Assembly: GCA_902620585.1 (NCBI GenBank)
Contig: CACNJC010000003.1
Coordinates: 1 to 64,000, forward strand
Length of the DNA stretch: 64,000 nucleotides
Origin: an uncultured Pelagibacteraceae bacterium
GTDB taxonomy: Bacteria > Pseudomonadota > Alphaproteobacteria > Pelagibacterales > Pelagibacteraceae
Direction: 5' to 3'
A program made the position numbers and the translations under genes. Below the pieces are notes generated by a model, which searched no databases, was not told the DNA's origin, and saw only the letters and a program-made list of their open reading frames with translations. Positions 38,061-47,868 of the stretch are shown here, in pieces. The first letter of the stretch is position 1. Every line of letters begins with the position of its first letter.

Positions 38061-38606
38061 ATGATTATAACTTGTAATTGCGGTGAAAAGAAATTTACAT
38101 TACCTGACAATTCTATACCTGTTTCCGGCAGGATGGTGCAGTGTGGTTTTTGTGGTTCAAAATGGAAACAATTTCCTGTCGAAGCAATTAGAAAAAAAGA
38201 GACAATCTTATCGCCTGCTGCAAAACAGATAAAAGCAAAACCTATAAGTCCAAGAAAGTCTATAAGCCAAAAAAAACCGATTAAACCGAAAAAAAAAGTT
38301 GTTAAAAAAACAAGAGAAATTAATCTATATTCTCCAGAATATCTCGCCAAAAAACATGGCATCAAAATAAAAGACTCTGAACCAAAAGTTTCTAAAGAAT
38401 CGGTTGATAAAGATAAAGGTTCTTTTGGCTTTTATAGTTCGTTACTTGTTTTTTTTGTATTCGTAATTTTTATTTCTAGAACTTTGTATTTTGCTCAGAG
38501 CTTTATTATAACTCTAATTCCAGGTTCAGAATTTTACCTTAGTTACTTTTTTGAAAATATAAAAAATATTTTCGAAATTTGGAAAAATTTAATTGCTAAT
38601 TATTAA
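38061..38606 (+). CDS. Zinc-ribbon (MJ0042-type) membrane protein
   Basis: 181 aa. The N-terminal zinc ribbon MIITCNCGEKKFTLPDNSIPVSGRMVQCGFCGSKWKQF (two CxC/CxxC knuckles) is followed by a highly basic linker (about 60-95, KPIKPKKKVVKKTR), and one hydrophobic helix near residues 124-150 (FYSSLLVFFVFVIFISRTLYFAQSFII). This is the common alphaproteobacterial zinc-ribbon/TM protein often found near ftsE/ftsX; its function is not established. No strong ribosome-binding site precedes the ATG. Its 3' end overlaps the convergent sugar-enzyme gene by 11 bases. Confidence 0.8.
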   Translation: MIITCNCGEKKFTLPDNSIPVSGRMVQCGFCGSKWKQFPVEAIRKKETILSPAAKQIKAKPISPRKSISQKKPIKPKKKVVKKTREINLYSPEYLAKKHGIKIKDSEPKVSKESVDKDKGSFGFYSSLLVFFVFVIFISRTLYFAQSFIITLIPGSEFYLSYFFENIKNIFEIWKNLIANY

Positions 38607-41148
38607 CTTCTAATTCTTTAATATTTATAAAATTGTCTGAAAGATTAGTATTATTTTTTTTTATATCCTTATAAAAATTCCAAGCTAAAACAATAAGAGC
38701 ATTCTTTTTATCTTTAATATAAGATTTATTTTTAATTGGAATTTTTACACCTGGTATAAACTTTTCATGCTTTAATTTATTGTCTTCTACAATAAAATCT
38801 ATTTCCTTCGAAATTCCGAAAAAGTTCAAAGCGGTGGTAGCTTTCGCTGGCGCTCCATAGCCTATAACTAAATTATTATTATCCCTAATCTTTTTTATAT
38901 TTTTTCTTACATTTTCTCTAATCTTATAAACTTTTTTTCCAAATTCTTGATAGGTTTTGAACTTTTTGATTCCAAATTTTACTTCCTCTTTAAGCATATT
39001 TTTAACACTGTTTTCAATTTTGACTTTTATATCTTTTTTAACGTAAATTCTTATTGAACCACCGTGTGTATCTACTTTTTCAGATTTAAATATTGTTGCT
39101 TTAAATTGATTAAAAAAGTTTATTAATGATGTAAGTGACCAATAATTATAGTGTTCATGATAAATATTATCAAAGGTTAGATCTTTTAAGGTATTCAATA
39201 AATATTGTACTTCAATTATTATTACGCCTTTTTTACTTAATAATTTTAGCATACATTCTGCCATTTCTTTTAATTTATCGGAGTGTGCAAATACATTTGA
39301 AGCCAAAATTAAGTCTGCATTTTTTTTAATTTTTTTAAGATTTTTTATCTCTAAAAAACCATTAAATGTTTTTATTTTATTCTTATTTGCTAATTTAGCT
39401 AAATTCTTTGCTGGTTCTATACCTAGTATATTTTTAAACCCAAAATCCTTGAAAGGTTTTAGTGCCACTCCGTCATTACTTCCAATGTCAATAATATAAG
39501 ATTTTTTTTTGTTTAATCTTAAATCTTTAATGTATTTTTTAGCTGCATTAATAAAGTGACTTCTAAATACTTTTGAAGTTGAAGAAGTGTATAAATAATT
39601 TGAGAACATTTTTTTTGGATCTATGGCAACTGAAAGTTGACAGTTGTGGCATTTTTCACAATAATTCATTTCTAAAGGGTATAATTCACATTCTTCTTTA
39701 GATTTTCTGAGCAAGTTATTTGCTAAAGGTTGGTAACCTAAAGAAATAACTCTTTTCAAATTTGTATTACCGCAAGATCTACAATCGAATTTATAGTATT
39801 TGAGAAGTAAATTTTTTTCTTTTTCGGTTACAAATACATGTTTTATTGTGTGGGTTATTCCGTAATTTTCATGATCTCTCTCTCCTCTTACTAAATTTAA
39901 AAAGGTTGTATCTTTTGTAAATACCATTGTGTGTGCAACATTAGGTTTAATAATTGAAAGTTGACCCTCATTTACCACCTGTGTAATTTTTGGAGAGTTT
40001 GGATTAATAATATCTTGAAAAATTTCTATTATTTGTCCTTTAGTAAACAAGCATTTTTGCTCTTGTTGAGGATGATAATGGTTAGCTCGTATTGTTCCTT
40101 TTTTTGAGTCTATCAAACCTATTAAATTAATAGGTTCAGTTAATTCATGGTTGGTAATTTTTCCTCTATTATCTTTAAACAAATTATCTCCATCTCTAAC
40201 AAGCTCCAAATCTTTAATTAAGTCTTGTTTAGACCATTTTGAAATCATTTCTTTTATACTTTCATCTAATCCATATAAAAACTTAAATCCTGCATTAAGA
40301 ATTTTTTTATTTGAGAGAGAAAAACCTAAGTTAGGGACTTCGTCATTTGTTTCTCTTAATGTAACTTTAGGATTGTGTTTTTTGCATATTTCAGCAACTT
40401 TTTTTACAGTTATAGTATCTTTTGTTAAATTAAATGTTTCAGAAGTTAAATCCTCTCTCTCTTCCATAAATTTAAAGCACCTAGCTACATCTATTAATGG
40501 TACGAGGCTTTTTAATTGTCTGCCTCCTGAAAAGAGTTTAAGAGTACCATTTTGTGATGATATTTTAGAGAATAAATTTGGCATAATATCGATCCTCGCA
40601 GTATCAGTCGAATAACCGTAGACAGAGCCTAATCTAAGAATAATGTAATTTTTTCCAGACTCTTTCAGTTGTTGTTCATTTACTGCTTTCGATGATGAAT
40701 AAGATAAAATTGGCTTAGTATCCTCATGTTCCTTAATGTCAGTTTTAACTTCGTTAACACCTTCGTAGACAACATGAGTTGAAGGAAAAATAATTTTACA
40801 ATCTTTGTTAATGGCATTTAATATGTTTTCTGTTCCTTTTTCTCCAACTAATTTAATCTTATTATTTTTTTCATCTGTTGCTTCACTTTTGGTTCTTGGG
40901 ACATCGGTGATGCCTGCCAAATGATGAACAACATCTGCGTCTTTAAAAATTTTGTTTACAAGTCCCTCGTTTAGAATGTCTCCATGTATAAATTCCATGT
41001 TCCAATTTCTAATTTGGTTAACTCTTTCTGATATAAATCGATTGTCAAAAACAATGATTTTATGATGCCAACTCACTCCTGAATAAATTTTACACAATTC
41101 CGTACCAATGTATCCAAGTCCTCCAGTAATAATGATTTTTTTTACCAT
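38596..41148 (-). CDS. Three-domain nucleotide-sugar enzyme: SDR epimerase/reductase + cupin + C-methyltransferase
   Basis: 850 aa in one uninterrupted frame. Residues about 1-310: extended SDR with GGLGYIG, STHVVYEG and catalytic YSSSK. About 320-440: RmlC-like cupin (GTIRANHYHPQQEQKCLFTKGQIIEI, IKPNVAHTMVF), similar in pattern to the C-terminal cupin of CapF/FnlB-type enzymes. About 450-850: sugar C-methyltransferase with a zinc-binding head (CRSCGNTN...CEKCHNCQL), SAM motif IIDIGSNDGVALKPF, and the C-terminal domain VIGYGAPAKATTALNFFGI. These activities normally occur as separate proteins in deoxy- or branched-sugar synthesis. The product is probably a C-methylated deoxysugar for a surface glycan (inference). 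It is divergent from the GT17 gene, with only 42 bases between. Confidence 0.82.
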   Translation of the reverse strand: MVKKIIITGGLGYIGTELCKIYSGVSWHHKIIVFDNRFISERVNQIRNWNMEFIHGDILNEGLVNKIFKDADVVHHLAGITDVPRTKSEATDEKNNKIKLVGEKGTENILNAINKDCKIIFPSTHVVYEGVNEVKTDIKEHEDTKPILSYSSSKAVNEQQLKESGKNYIILRLGSVYGYSTDTARIDIMPNLFSKISSQNGTLKLFSGGRQLKSLVPLIDVARCFKFMEEREDLTSETFNLTKDTITVKKVAEICKKHNPKVTLRETNDEVPNLGFSLSNKKILNAGFKFLYGLDESIKEMISKWSKQDLIKDLELVRDGDNLFKDNRGKITNHELTEPINLIGLIDSKKGTIRANHYHPQQEQKCLFTKGQIIEIFQDIINPNSPKITQVVNEGQLSIIKPNVAHTMVFTKDTTFLNLVRGERDHENYGITHTIKHVFVTEKEKNLLLKYYKFDCRSCGNTNLKRVISLGYQPLANNLLRKSKEECELYPLEMNYCEKCHNCQLSVAIDPKKMFSNYLYTSSTSKVFRSHFINAAKKYIKDLRLNKKKSYIIDIGSNDGVALKPFKDFGFKNILGIEPAKNLAKLANKNKIKTFNGFLEIKNLKKIKKNADLILASNVFAHSDKLKEMAECMLKLLSKKGVIIIEVQYLLNTLKDLTFDNIYHEHYNYWSLTSLINFFNQFKATIFKSEKVDTHGGSIRIYVKKDIKVKIENSVKNMLKEEVKFGIKKFKTYQEFGKKVYKIRENVRKNIKKIRDNNNLVIGYGAPAKATTALNFFGISKEIDFIVEDNKLKHEKFIPGVKIPIKNKSYIKDKKNALIVLAWNFYKDIKKNNTNLSDNFINIKELEVNN

Positions 41149-41190
41149 AAGACATTTACTTATATTAATTTTTATTATAACTCAATTAAC

Positions 41191-42072
41191 ATGAATATCT
41201 ACGATTGCTTTATGTATTTTGACGAAGACATGATCTTAGATTTAAGGCTCAATTTGCTTGATAAGTACGTAAAAAAATTTGTTATAACTGAGTCAACTTT
41301 CCTGCATAGTGGAAATAAAAAAAAATTGAATTTTAATTATAAAAATTTTTCAAAATTTAAAAATAAAATTGAATATATAGTGATAGATCAACCTCCTGAA
41401 GATTTAAGAATAATTGATAAGAACGATAATCAAGAAATTAAGAATTCTAAAATGCTTGATAACTCGCTTAAAAGAGAGAATCATCAAAGAAATGGTTTAA
41501 TAAAAGGACTTAAAGATGCTTATGATGAAGATCTAGTAATTGTTAGTGATGTTGATGAAATACCAAATCTAAAACTATTTAAATATAAAAATAAAATTTC
41601 TCTATTTGTTCAAAAAATGTTCTACTATAAATTTAATCTTCAACAACCCAATTTTAAATGGTTAGGTAGTCGAGCTTGTAAAAAAAAAGATTTGAAAAGT
41701 TGTCAATGGTTAAGAAATATAAAAGGAAAATCTTATCCATTATGGAGACTTGATACTTTTTTCTCTAAGAAAAAATATATGAATATTGATTTTATTGAGG
41801 ATGGTGGTTGGCATTTCACATGTATAAAAAATCCTAAAGACCTTCATTATAAATTATCAAATTTTCTCCATCATGTAGAATACGAAGAGAGTGGTATTAA
41901 AGTTGATGAAGTGGAAAACTTAGTCAATCAGAAAAAAATTTTGTATGATCATAAAGCAGATATGAGGGCCAAAAAATATACAGGGGGAAGTAGTTTGCAA
42001 AAAGTTCCTTTTGAAGTTTTGCCTGAATATATCACTTCGAATTTAGATATGTATAAAGAATGGTTAGATTAA
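41191..42072 (+). CDS. Family 17 glycosyltransferase (GT17-like)
   Basis: 293 aa, no signal or TM. The N-terminus MNIYDCFMYFDEDMILDLRLNLLDKYVKKFVITESTFLHSG is the typical GT17 start; EDLVIVSDVDEIPNLKL contains the acidic DxD-type motif for metal/nucleotide-sugar; DGGWHFTCI is also conserved. The eukaryotic prototype adds GlcNAc to N-glycans, while bacterial members modify surface glycans; donor and acceptor are unknown. Paired divergently with the trifunctional sugar enzyme and ending 6 bases before the convergent lon stop. Confidence 0.82.
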   Translation: MNIYDCFMYFDEDMILDLRLNLLDKYVKKFVITESTFLHSGNKKKLNFNYKNFSKFKNKIEYIVIDQPPEDLRIIDKNDNQEIKNSKMLDNSLKRENHQRNGLIKGLKDAYDEDLVIVSDVDEIPNLKLFKYKNKISLFVQKMFYYKFNLQQPNFKWLGSRACKKKDLKSCQWLRNIKGKSYPLWRLDTFFSKKKYMNIDFIEDGGWHFTCIKNPKDLHYKLSNFLHHVEYEESGIKVDEVENLVNQKKILYDHKADMRAKKYTGGSSLQKVPFEVLPEYITSNLDMYKEWLD

Positions 42073-42078
42073 AGAACT

Positions 42079-44463
42079 CTATTGTGTCCTAATTTCTTCT
42101 TTTGATTTATCTTTGCCTGTTAATTGATCAACCTCTACCCATTCGACTCTTTTTAGAGGTTTAGTTAGAGCAACTTTTAAAACTTCATCTACGTTTTTAA
42201 CTGGTATTATTTTCATTGTTTCAAGAATAGTTTTTGGAACTTCTGCTAAATCTTTTTTATTTTCCATTGGTATTAAAACTTTTTTTATGCCAGCTCTATG
42301 TGCAGCTAATAATTTTTCTTTTAACCCGCCTATTTGAAGAACCACGCCTCTCAAAGTTATCTCGCCTGTCATTGCGACTGTTTTATCAACTGGAATTTCT
42401 GTTATTGCAGAAATAATAGATGTAACCATTCCTACTCCCGCTGAAGGTCCGTCTTTAGGCGTTGCTCCTTCAGGCACATGGATATGAAAATCTTTTTTAT
42501 CGAAAATAGGTGGTATAATTCCATATTCTAAACTTTTTGATCTTATATAAGACTTAGCAGCTTTAACTGACTCTTGCATTACGTCACCAAGCTTTCCGGT
42601 AATTTGCATTTTTCCTTTACCGGGCATTATAGCAGACTCAATTTTTAAAATCTCTCCTCCAACCTCTGTCCAAGCTAAACCTGTAACGACACCTACTCTG
42701 TTTTCTTCTTCTATCTCACCATAATTAAATTTTTGTACTCCTAATAAATCTTTCATATCTTCTTCTTTAAGAGGATTATTTATTTTTTCATTGTTATCAA
42801 TTTTCTTAACTAGCTTTCTTGCAATTTTTGATATTTCTCTTTCAAGATTTCTCACGCCTGACTCTCTTGTGTAGTTTCTAATAATTTTTCGATTTATTGG
42901 TTCATTAATATTCCACTCTTCTTTTTTTAGTCCATTATTTTCACTTTGTTTTGGAATTAAAAACTTTTGAGATATGTTAACCTTTTCGTCCTCTGTGTAG
43001 CCAGATAATCTAATTACTTCCATTCTATCAAGTAACGGAGGTAATATATTAAGTGTATTTGCAGTAGTAACAAACATTACGTCTGACAAATCATAATCTA
43101 CTTCTAAATAGTGATCATTGAATTCTTTATTTTGTTCTGGATCCAGTGCCTCTAGTAGTGCAGACGAAGGATCGCCTCTATAATCATTGCCAACCTTATC
43201 AATTTCGTCTAACAAAAATAAAGGATTTCTAGTTCCAGCTTTTTTCATCATTTGAATTATTTTTCCTGGCAAAGAACCTATGTAAGTTCTTCTATGACCT
43301 CTAATTTCTGCTTCATCTCTTATACCTCCAAGAGAAATTCTAATAAATTTTCTATTGGTAGCCTTTGCGATAGATTTGCCTAGTGAAGTTTTTCCTACAC
43401 CTGGTGGACCAACTAAGCAAAGTATAGGTCCTTTCATTTTTTGTATTCTTTTTTGTACTGCTAAAAATTCGATTATTCTTTCTTTAACTTTTTCTAGTCC
43501 ATAATGATCCTCATCTAATATTTTTTGCGCATTCTTAAGATCAGTATTAATCTTTGATTTATTAGACCAAGGTAATTCAGTCATCCAATCTAAATAATTT
43601 CTAACCACAGTAGCTTCTGCAGACATAGGACTCATTGATTTAAGTTTTTTTAATTCAGATAAGCACTTTTCTTTAGCCAATTTTGGCATTTTAGCATTAG
43701 AAATGGCTTTTGATAAATTTGTTAATTCATCTTTTCCTTCATCTATCTCGCCTAATTCTTTTTGAATGGCTTTTAGTTGTTCATTTAAATAATACTCTCG
43801 TTGAGTTTTTTCCATTTGATTTTTCACTCTACCTCTTATTTTTTTCTCAACTGATAAGACACTAGTTTCTTTTTCAATGTACGTATGAATTTTTTCTAGT
43901 CTCTTTTTTAAATCAACCATTTCTAATAATTCTTGTTTTTCAAAAATTTGTATATTTAAATTTGAAGATAAATTATTAGCAATTTGCGAGGTATCTTTTA
44001 AATTTTTCAAATTATTTAAACCTTCATTAAAATCTCTTTTATTTAAAATTAATAATTTTTCATATTTTTTTACTAAGCCAGAAGCAAACAGTTCTAAATC
44101 CTTTGAAATGTTTGTATCTTCTATTATTTCTGCCTCACATTTAAGATATTTATCATCTTCATTGTTATATTTTAGAATTTTTACTCTTTTTTCTCCCTCC
44201 ACTAAAACTTTTACAGTGCCATCTGGAAGTTTTAAAAGTTGAAGAACCTTACTTAAACAACCGTATCCATAAAGATCTTTGGATTCAGGATCATCAATTT
44301 CAGAATTTTTTTGAGTAACCAAAACTATTGACTTATCTGATTTCATGACTTCCTGAAGAGCTTTGATTGATTTTTCTCTACCTACAAATAATGGAATTAC
44401 CATTGATGGAAAAATCACAATATCTCTTAACGGTAATAATGGTTTTATATAAGTTGGTTTCAT
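42079..44463 (-). CDS. lon: ATP-dependent protease Lon
   Basis: 794 aa, LonA type: N-terminal substrate domain (PLLPLRDIVIFPSMVIPLFVGREKSI), coiled coil, AAA+ module with Walker A GPPGVGKTS, Walker B LFLLDEIDK, sensor-1 TTANTL, and the protease domain with catalytic Ser674 (PKDGPSAGVGM) and Lys717 (GGLKEKL). Degrades misfolded and regulatory proteins. It lies 51 bases after clpX, with a possible heat-shock promoter in between. Confidence 0.97.
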   Translation of the reverse strand: MKPTYIKPLLPLRDIVIFPSMVIPLFVGREKSIKALQEVMKSDKSIVLVTQKNSEIDDPESKDLYGYGCLSKVLQLLKLPDGTVKVLVEGEKRVKILKYNNEDDKYLKCEAEIIEDTNISKDLELFASGLVKKYEKLLILNKRDFNEGLNNLKNLKDTSQIANNLSSNLNIQIFEKQELLEMVDLKKRLEKIHTYIEKETSVLSVEKKIRGRVKNQMEKTQREYYLNEQLKAIQKELGEIDEGKDELTNLSKAISNAKMPKLAKEKCLSELKKLKSMSPMSAEATVVRNYLDWMTELPWSNKSKINTDLKNAQKILDEDHYGLEKVKERIIEFLAVQKRIQKMKGPILCLVGPPGVGKTSLGKSIAKATNRKFIRISLGGIRDEAEIRGHRRTYIGSLPGKIIQMMKKAGTRNPLFLLDEIDKVGNDYRGDPSSALLEALDPEQNKEFNDHYLEVDYDLSDVMFVTTANTLNILPPLLDRMEVIRLSGYTEDEKVNISQKFLIPKQSENNGLKKEEWNINEPINRKIIRNYTRESGVRNLEREISKIARKLVKKIDNNEKINNPLKEEDMKDLLGVQKFNYGEIEEENRVGVVTGLAWTEVGGEILKIESAIMPGKGKMQITGKLGDVMQESVKAAKSYIRSKSLEYGIIPPIFDKKDFHIHVPEGATPKDGPSAGVGMVTSIISAITEIPVDKTVAMTGEITLRGVVLQIGGLKEKLLAAHRAGIKKVLIPMENKKDLAEVPKTILETMKIIPVKNVDEVLKVALTKPLKRVEWVEVDQLTGKDKSKEEIRTQ

Positions 44464-44472
44464 AATTAGTTT

Positions 44473-44511
44473 ATATGGTAATTAATATACAAATTTCAAG
44501 AAACAAATCAA
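44473..44511 (-). promoter_or_regulatory. Putative lon promoter(s), sigma-32-like and sigma-70-like
   Basis: In the 51-base clpX-lon spacer, the minus strand has CTTGAA (44495-44500), 16 bases, CCATAT (44473-44478), which resembles the heat-shock sigma-32 pattern CTTGAA...CCCCAT. An overlapping sigma-70-like pair is TTGATT (44506-44511), 16 bases, TATATT (44484-44489). lon is a classical sigma-32 target; use here is inferred. Confidence 0.4.
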
Positions 44512-44514
44512 AGC

Positions 44515-45768
44515 TTATGCCACAGATGTTGATTGTTTTTTGCCATAAGTAATTATAGGCTCTGATGTGCCTTTGACAGAAGACTTATCAATAGTTACTT
44601 TCATCACATCTTCCATATCAGGTAATTCAAACATTGTTTTTAAAAGAATATTTTCTAAAATAGATCTTAAACCTCTAGCACCTGTTTTTTTAGAAATAGC
44701 CTTTTTTGCAATTTCAATAATAGCGTCGTCATTGAATTCTAAATCTACGTTCTCAAATTCAAAAAGTCTTTGATATTGCTTTATCAGTGAATTTTTTGGC
44801 TCTTTTAAAATTCTAACTAAAGATTTTTCATCAAGATCATCTAGAGTTGCAATAATTGGCATCCTTCCAATGAACTCTGGTATTAAACCGTATTTGATTA
44901 AGTCTTCGGGCTCCAGTTGTTTCATTGTCTCAGACAGAGGTAATTCTTTATAACTTTTTACCTTAGCGCCAAATCCAATTGATGTACCTTTTCCTCTCCT
45001 GTCAATTAGTTTGTCAAGACCAGCGAATGCACCACCACAAATAAACAATATGTTCGTTGTATCAACCTGTAAAAATTCTTGTTGAGGATGTTTTCTGCCC
45101 CCTTGAGGTGGAACACTTGCAATAGTGCCTTCCATAATTTTTAATAAAGCTTGTTGAACACCTTCTCCTGAAACATCTCTCGTAATAGATGGGTTTTCTG
45201 CTTTTCTACTAATCTTATCAACTTCATCGATGTAAACTATTCCTCTTTGCGCTTTCTCAACATTATAATCAGCAGCCTGTAATAATTTAAGAATAATATT
45301 TTCCACATCTTCACCAACGTAGCCGGCTTCTGTCAGCGTAGTTGCATCGGCCATTGTAAAAGGCACATCTAAAATTCTCGCAAGTGTTTGAGCAAGTAAT
45401 GTTTTTCCGCATCCAGTAGGCCCAACCAAAAGAATATTTGATTTAGATAATTCTATATCTTTATTATTTTTAGTTTCATGATTTAGTCTTTTGTAATGGT
45501 TATGCACAGCTACTGATAAAATTTCTTTAGCGAATTTTTGTCCAATTACATATTCATCTAATACGCTACAAATTTCTTTTGGCGTAGGTACACCATCTTG
45601 ATGTTTAACTAGTGAACTTTTATTTTCTTCTTTAATGATGTCCATACAAAGTTCGACACATTCATCGCAAATAAAAACAGTCGGGCCTGCAATAAGTTTT
45701 CTTACTTCGTGTTGGCTTTTTCCACAAAAAGAACAATATAGAATATTTTTAGTATTTTTTTCACTCAT
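44515..45768 (-). CDS. clpX: ClpX, ATPase subunit of Clp protease
   Basis: 417 aa AAA+ unfoldase that feeds ClpP. N-terminal zinc-binding domain with Cys12, 15, 34 and 37 (CSFCGKSQ...CDECVELC), Walker [11 protein letters not shown], Walker [11 protein letters not shown], the pore loop region ([12 protein letters not shown]) and [15 protein letters not shown]. The IGF loop for ClpP docking is represented by SIGFGAKV. Lies 79 bases after clpP and has its own plausible promoter. Confidence 0.97.
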   Translation of the reverse strand: MSEKNTKNILYCSFCGKSQHEVRKLIAGPTVFICDECVELCMDIIKEENKSSLVKHQDGVPTPKEICSVLDEYVIGQKFAKEILSVAVHNHYKRLNHETKNNKDIELSKSNILLVGPTGCGKTLLAQTLARILDVPFTMADATTLTEAGYVGEDVENIILKLLQAADYNVEKAQRGIVYIDEVDKISRKAENPSITRDVSGEGVQQALLKIMEGTIASVPPQGGRKHPQQEFLQVDTTNILFICGGAFAGLDKLIDRRGKGTSIGFGAKVKSYKELPLSETMKQLEPEDLIKYGLIPEFIGRMPIIATLDDLDEKSLVRILKEPKNSLIKQYQRLFEFENVDLEFNDDAIIEIAKKAISKKTGARGLRSILENILLKTMFELPDMEDVMKVTIDKSSVKGTSEPIITYGKKQSTSVA

Positions 45769-45785
45769 AACGAATCAATATAAAC

Positions 45786-45814
45786 ATAATAAATGTCTGA
45801 ATTATCGTTATCAA
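45786..45814 (-). promoter_or_regulatory. Putative clpX promoter
   Basis: Minus strand TTGATA (45809-45814), a 17-base spacer and TATTAT (45786-45791), in the clpP-clpX spacer, 17 bases before the ATG. This is one of the best sigma-70-like promoters in the window. The -35 is preceded by C (CTTGATA) and the -10 by CATT, so a sigma-32 reading is also possible. Confidence 0.55.
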
Positions 45815-45847
45815 GTTGAAGTTGTAAGTAGGCCTATATATTGTGTT

Positions 45848-46459
45848 TTATTTTCTTTTTTCCACAACAGAATCAATTAAACCGAATTTTTTTGCATCCT
45901 CTGCGGTCATGAAATTATCACGCTCTAAAGCTTTGGAAATTTCATCAACTGATTTGCCAGTGTGCTTTGAATAGATCTTATTTAGCCTCTCTTTTAATGA
46001 AAGAATTTCTTTTGCATGAATTTGGATATCTGTTGCTTGACCTTGAAAACCTGCTGACGGCTGATGAACCATAATTCTAGAATTAGGTAACGAGTATCTT
46101 TTACCTTTTTCACCTGCTGCTAATAGAAATGATCCCATAGAGGATGCTTGCCCGATACACAAAGTTGAAACTGGGGAGTTGATATACTGCATAGTATCAT
46201 AAATTCCTAAACCTGCTGTTACTAATCCTCCAGGACTATTAATGTAAAAACTAATTTCTTTATTAGGATTTTCGGACTCTAAGAATAATAGCTGCGCTGT
46301 AACCAATGAAGCAACATTATCATTTACCGGTCCAACTAAGAAAACTATTCTTTCTTTTAACAGTCTTGAATAAATATCATAAGCTCGTTCTCCCTTACTA
46401 GTTTGCTCAACTACCATAGGAATAAGGCTGTTCATTTGTTCTTCGTAATCACGACTCAT
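45848..46459 (-). CDS. clpP: ATP-dependent Clp protease proteolytic subunit
   Basis: 203 aa serine protease that forms the 14-mer degradation chamber. Catalytic triad is visible: Ser107 in [11 protein letters not shown], His132 in [10 protein letters not shown] and Asp181 in [12 protein letters not shown]; spacing equals that of E. coli ClpP. FYINSPGG is the oxyanion region. Follows tig by 23 bases in the usual tig-clpP-clpX-lon order. Confidence 0.97.
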   Translation of the reverse strand: MSRDYEEQMNSLIPMVVEQTSKGERAYDIYSRLLKERIVFLVGPVNDNVASLVTAQLLFLESENPNKEISFYINSPGGLVTAGLGIYDTMQYINSPVSTLCIGQASSMGSFLLAAGEKGKRYSLPNSRIMVHQPSAGFQGQATDIQIHAKEILSLKERLNKIYSKHTGKSVDEISKALERDNFMTAEDAKKFGLIDSVVEKRK

Positions 46460-46482
46460 AGTAGGGTTTATACAACTATTGG

Positions 46483-47859
46483 TTACTTTTTACTAATTTT
46501 TTTTGATTTTGCTTTATTTTTAATGCTAGTCTCATCCTTCTTTTTTATATCGCTTTGATCATTATTGGACTTATTGAACTGAGATATAATTTTTTCTGCT
46601 TCTTTTGAATTAACAATTTTAGTTTCAAGTTTAACTTTTGATTTAATCAATGTAATAATTTTTTCTTCGTAGATAGAGCCTTTTAAACTTTGCGAGGCTT
46701 GAGGGTTCTTTTGATAGTAATCGAGTACCATTTTTTCCTGTCCAGGCATTCCTTTAATTTGTTTTTGTATTTCATTTCTCACTTCATCATCTGAAACTTT
46801 TAAGTTATTTTTCTCTCCGTATTCATTAAGAAGTAAACCTAATTTTATTCTAGATTTGGCGATTTTTTCATTGTTGAATTTATGTTTTTCTTTATCCTCT
46901 TGTTTTAAATTTTGTGTCATTATAGAAATTTCTTGATCAATTAAATTTTTTGGAAGATCAATTTGATGATTTTTTTCTATTTGATCTAAAATCTCTTTTT
47001 TTGTAATTGAATTTAAAGCTTGTTTATACTGACTAGAAATTTGATTCTCAATTAATCGTTTTAAATCACTCAAATCTTTTGCTCCCATAATTTTTGCAAA
47101 ATTGTCATCAATTGTGTTCTCTTTAGGTGCTTTTACATTTAAAACTTTACATTCAAATTTAGCTTTTTTGTTCGCAAGTTCTTTTTTTGGGTGATTGGCT
47201 GGCAAAGACGCATCCAAACTTTTTATATCATTTTTTTTAACCCCAACTAATTGCTCATCGAAACCTTGTAAAAATAAATTTTTTCCAAGCTCTAATTGCA
47301 CACCTTTACCTTCGCTACCTTCAAATTTATTTCCATCAACTGTTGCTGAATAATCAAAAGTAACTTGGTCTCCAATTTTTGCCTTATCTTTTTCCTTTTT
47401 ATCTTCAAATTTTTTATTGTGTTTTGAAATTTCTTTTAACTTCTCATCAACTATTTTATCTTCTATTTTCACCTTATATTCAATAGCTGTATATTTTTCA
47501 AAAGATTTAAGTTTTATTTCGGGAAGTGAGTCAATTTGTAATTCATAATTCAAATCTTTACCTTCTCCAAAAGTTTTAAGGTCAATCTTAGGTTGGCCGG
47601 CAATTTTTATTTTTTTTTCTTCTATTGCTTTTGCAGATGTCTCTCTTAAAATTTTATCAATTACTTCTCCATAAATAGATTTTCCAAATTGACTTTTAAT
47701 AACTGATGGAGGAACTTTTCCAGTTCTAAAACCTTTAAGAGATACTTCTTTTTGTAATTCGTTTAACCTTTGACTCATTTTTTCTTGAATAGTTTTTTTG
47801 TCAATTATCACTGACAGAACTGTTCTTAGGCCTTTTTTTGATTGTACTTCTACTTTCAT
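46483..47859 (-). CDS. tig: Trigger factor
   Basis: Ribosome-bound chaperone and prolyl isomerase, 458 aa. N-terminal ribosome-binding domain with [19 protein letters not shown] (GFRxGKxP signature), FKBP domain ([34 protein letters not shown], about 155-240) and the helical C-terminal arms, ending in a Lys-rich tail. The ORF track extends to 47910, but those 17 residues (MPQGLRVRVSSCPPKKN) are translated tRNA-Leu sequence. The true ATG is at 47859, 9 bases after the CCA end of the tRNA. Confidence 0.95.
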   Translation of the reverse strand: MKVEVQSKKGLRTVLSVIIDKKTIQEKMSQRLNELQKEVSLKGFRTGKVPPSVIKSQFGKSIYGEVIDKILRETSAKAIEEKKIKIAGQPKIDLKTFGEGKDLNYELQIDSLPEIKLKSFEKYTAIEYKVKIEDKIVDEKLKEISKHNKKFEDKKEKDKAKIGDQVTFDYSATVDGNKFEGSEGKGVQLELGKNLFLQGFDEQLVGVKKNDIKSLDASLPANHPKKELANKKAKFECKVLNVKAPKENTIDDNFAKIMGAKDLSDLKRLIENQISSQYKQALNSITKKEILDQIEKNHQIDLPKNLIDQEISIMTQNLKQEDKEKHKFNNEKIAKSRIKLGLLLNEYGEKNNLKVSDDEVRNEIQKQIKGMPGQEKMVLDYYQKNPQASQSLKGSIYEEKIITLIKSKVKLETKIVNSKEAEKIISQFNKSNNDQSDIKKKDETSIKNKAKSKKISKK

Positions 47860-47868
47860 ATTTTTCTT

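Noticed and set aside
38048-38365. 105-aa minus-strand ORF over the zinc-ribbon gene
   Set aside because: It is antisense to the clear zinc-ribbon reading frame, has no recognisable domain and is a shadow of its Lys-rich linker.
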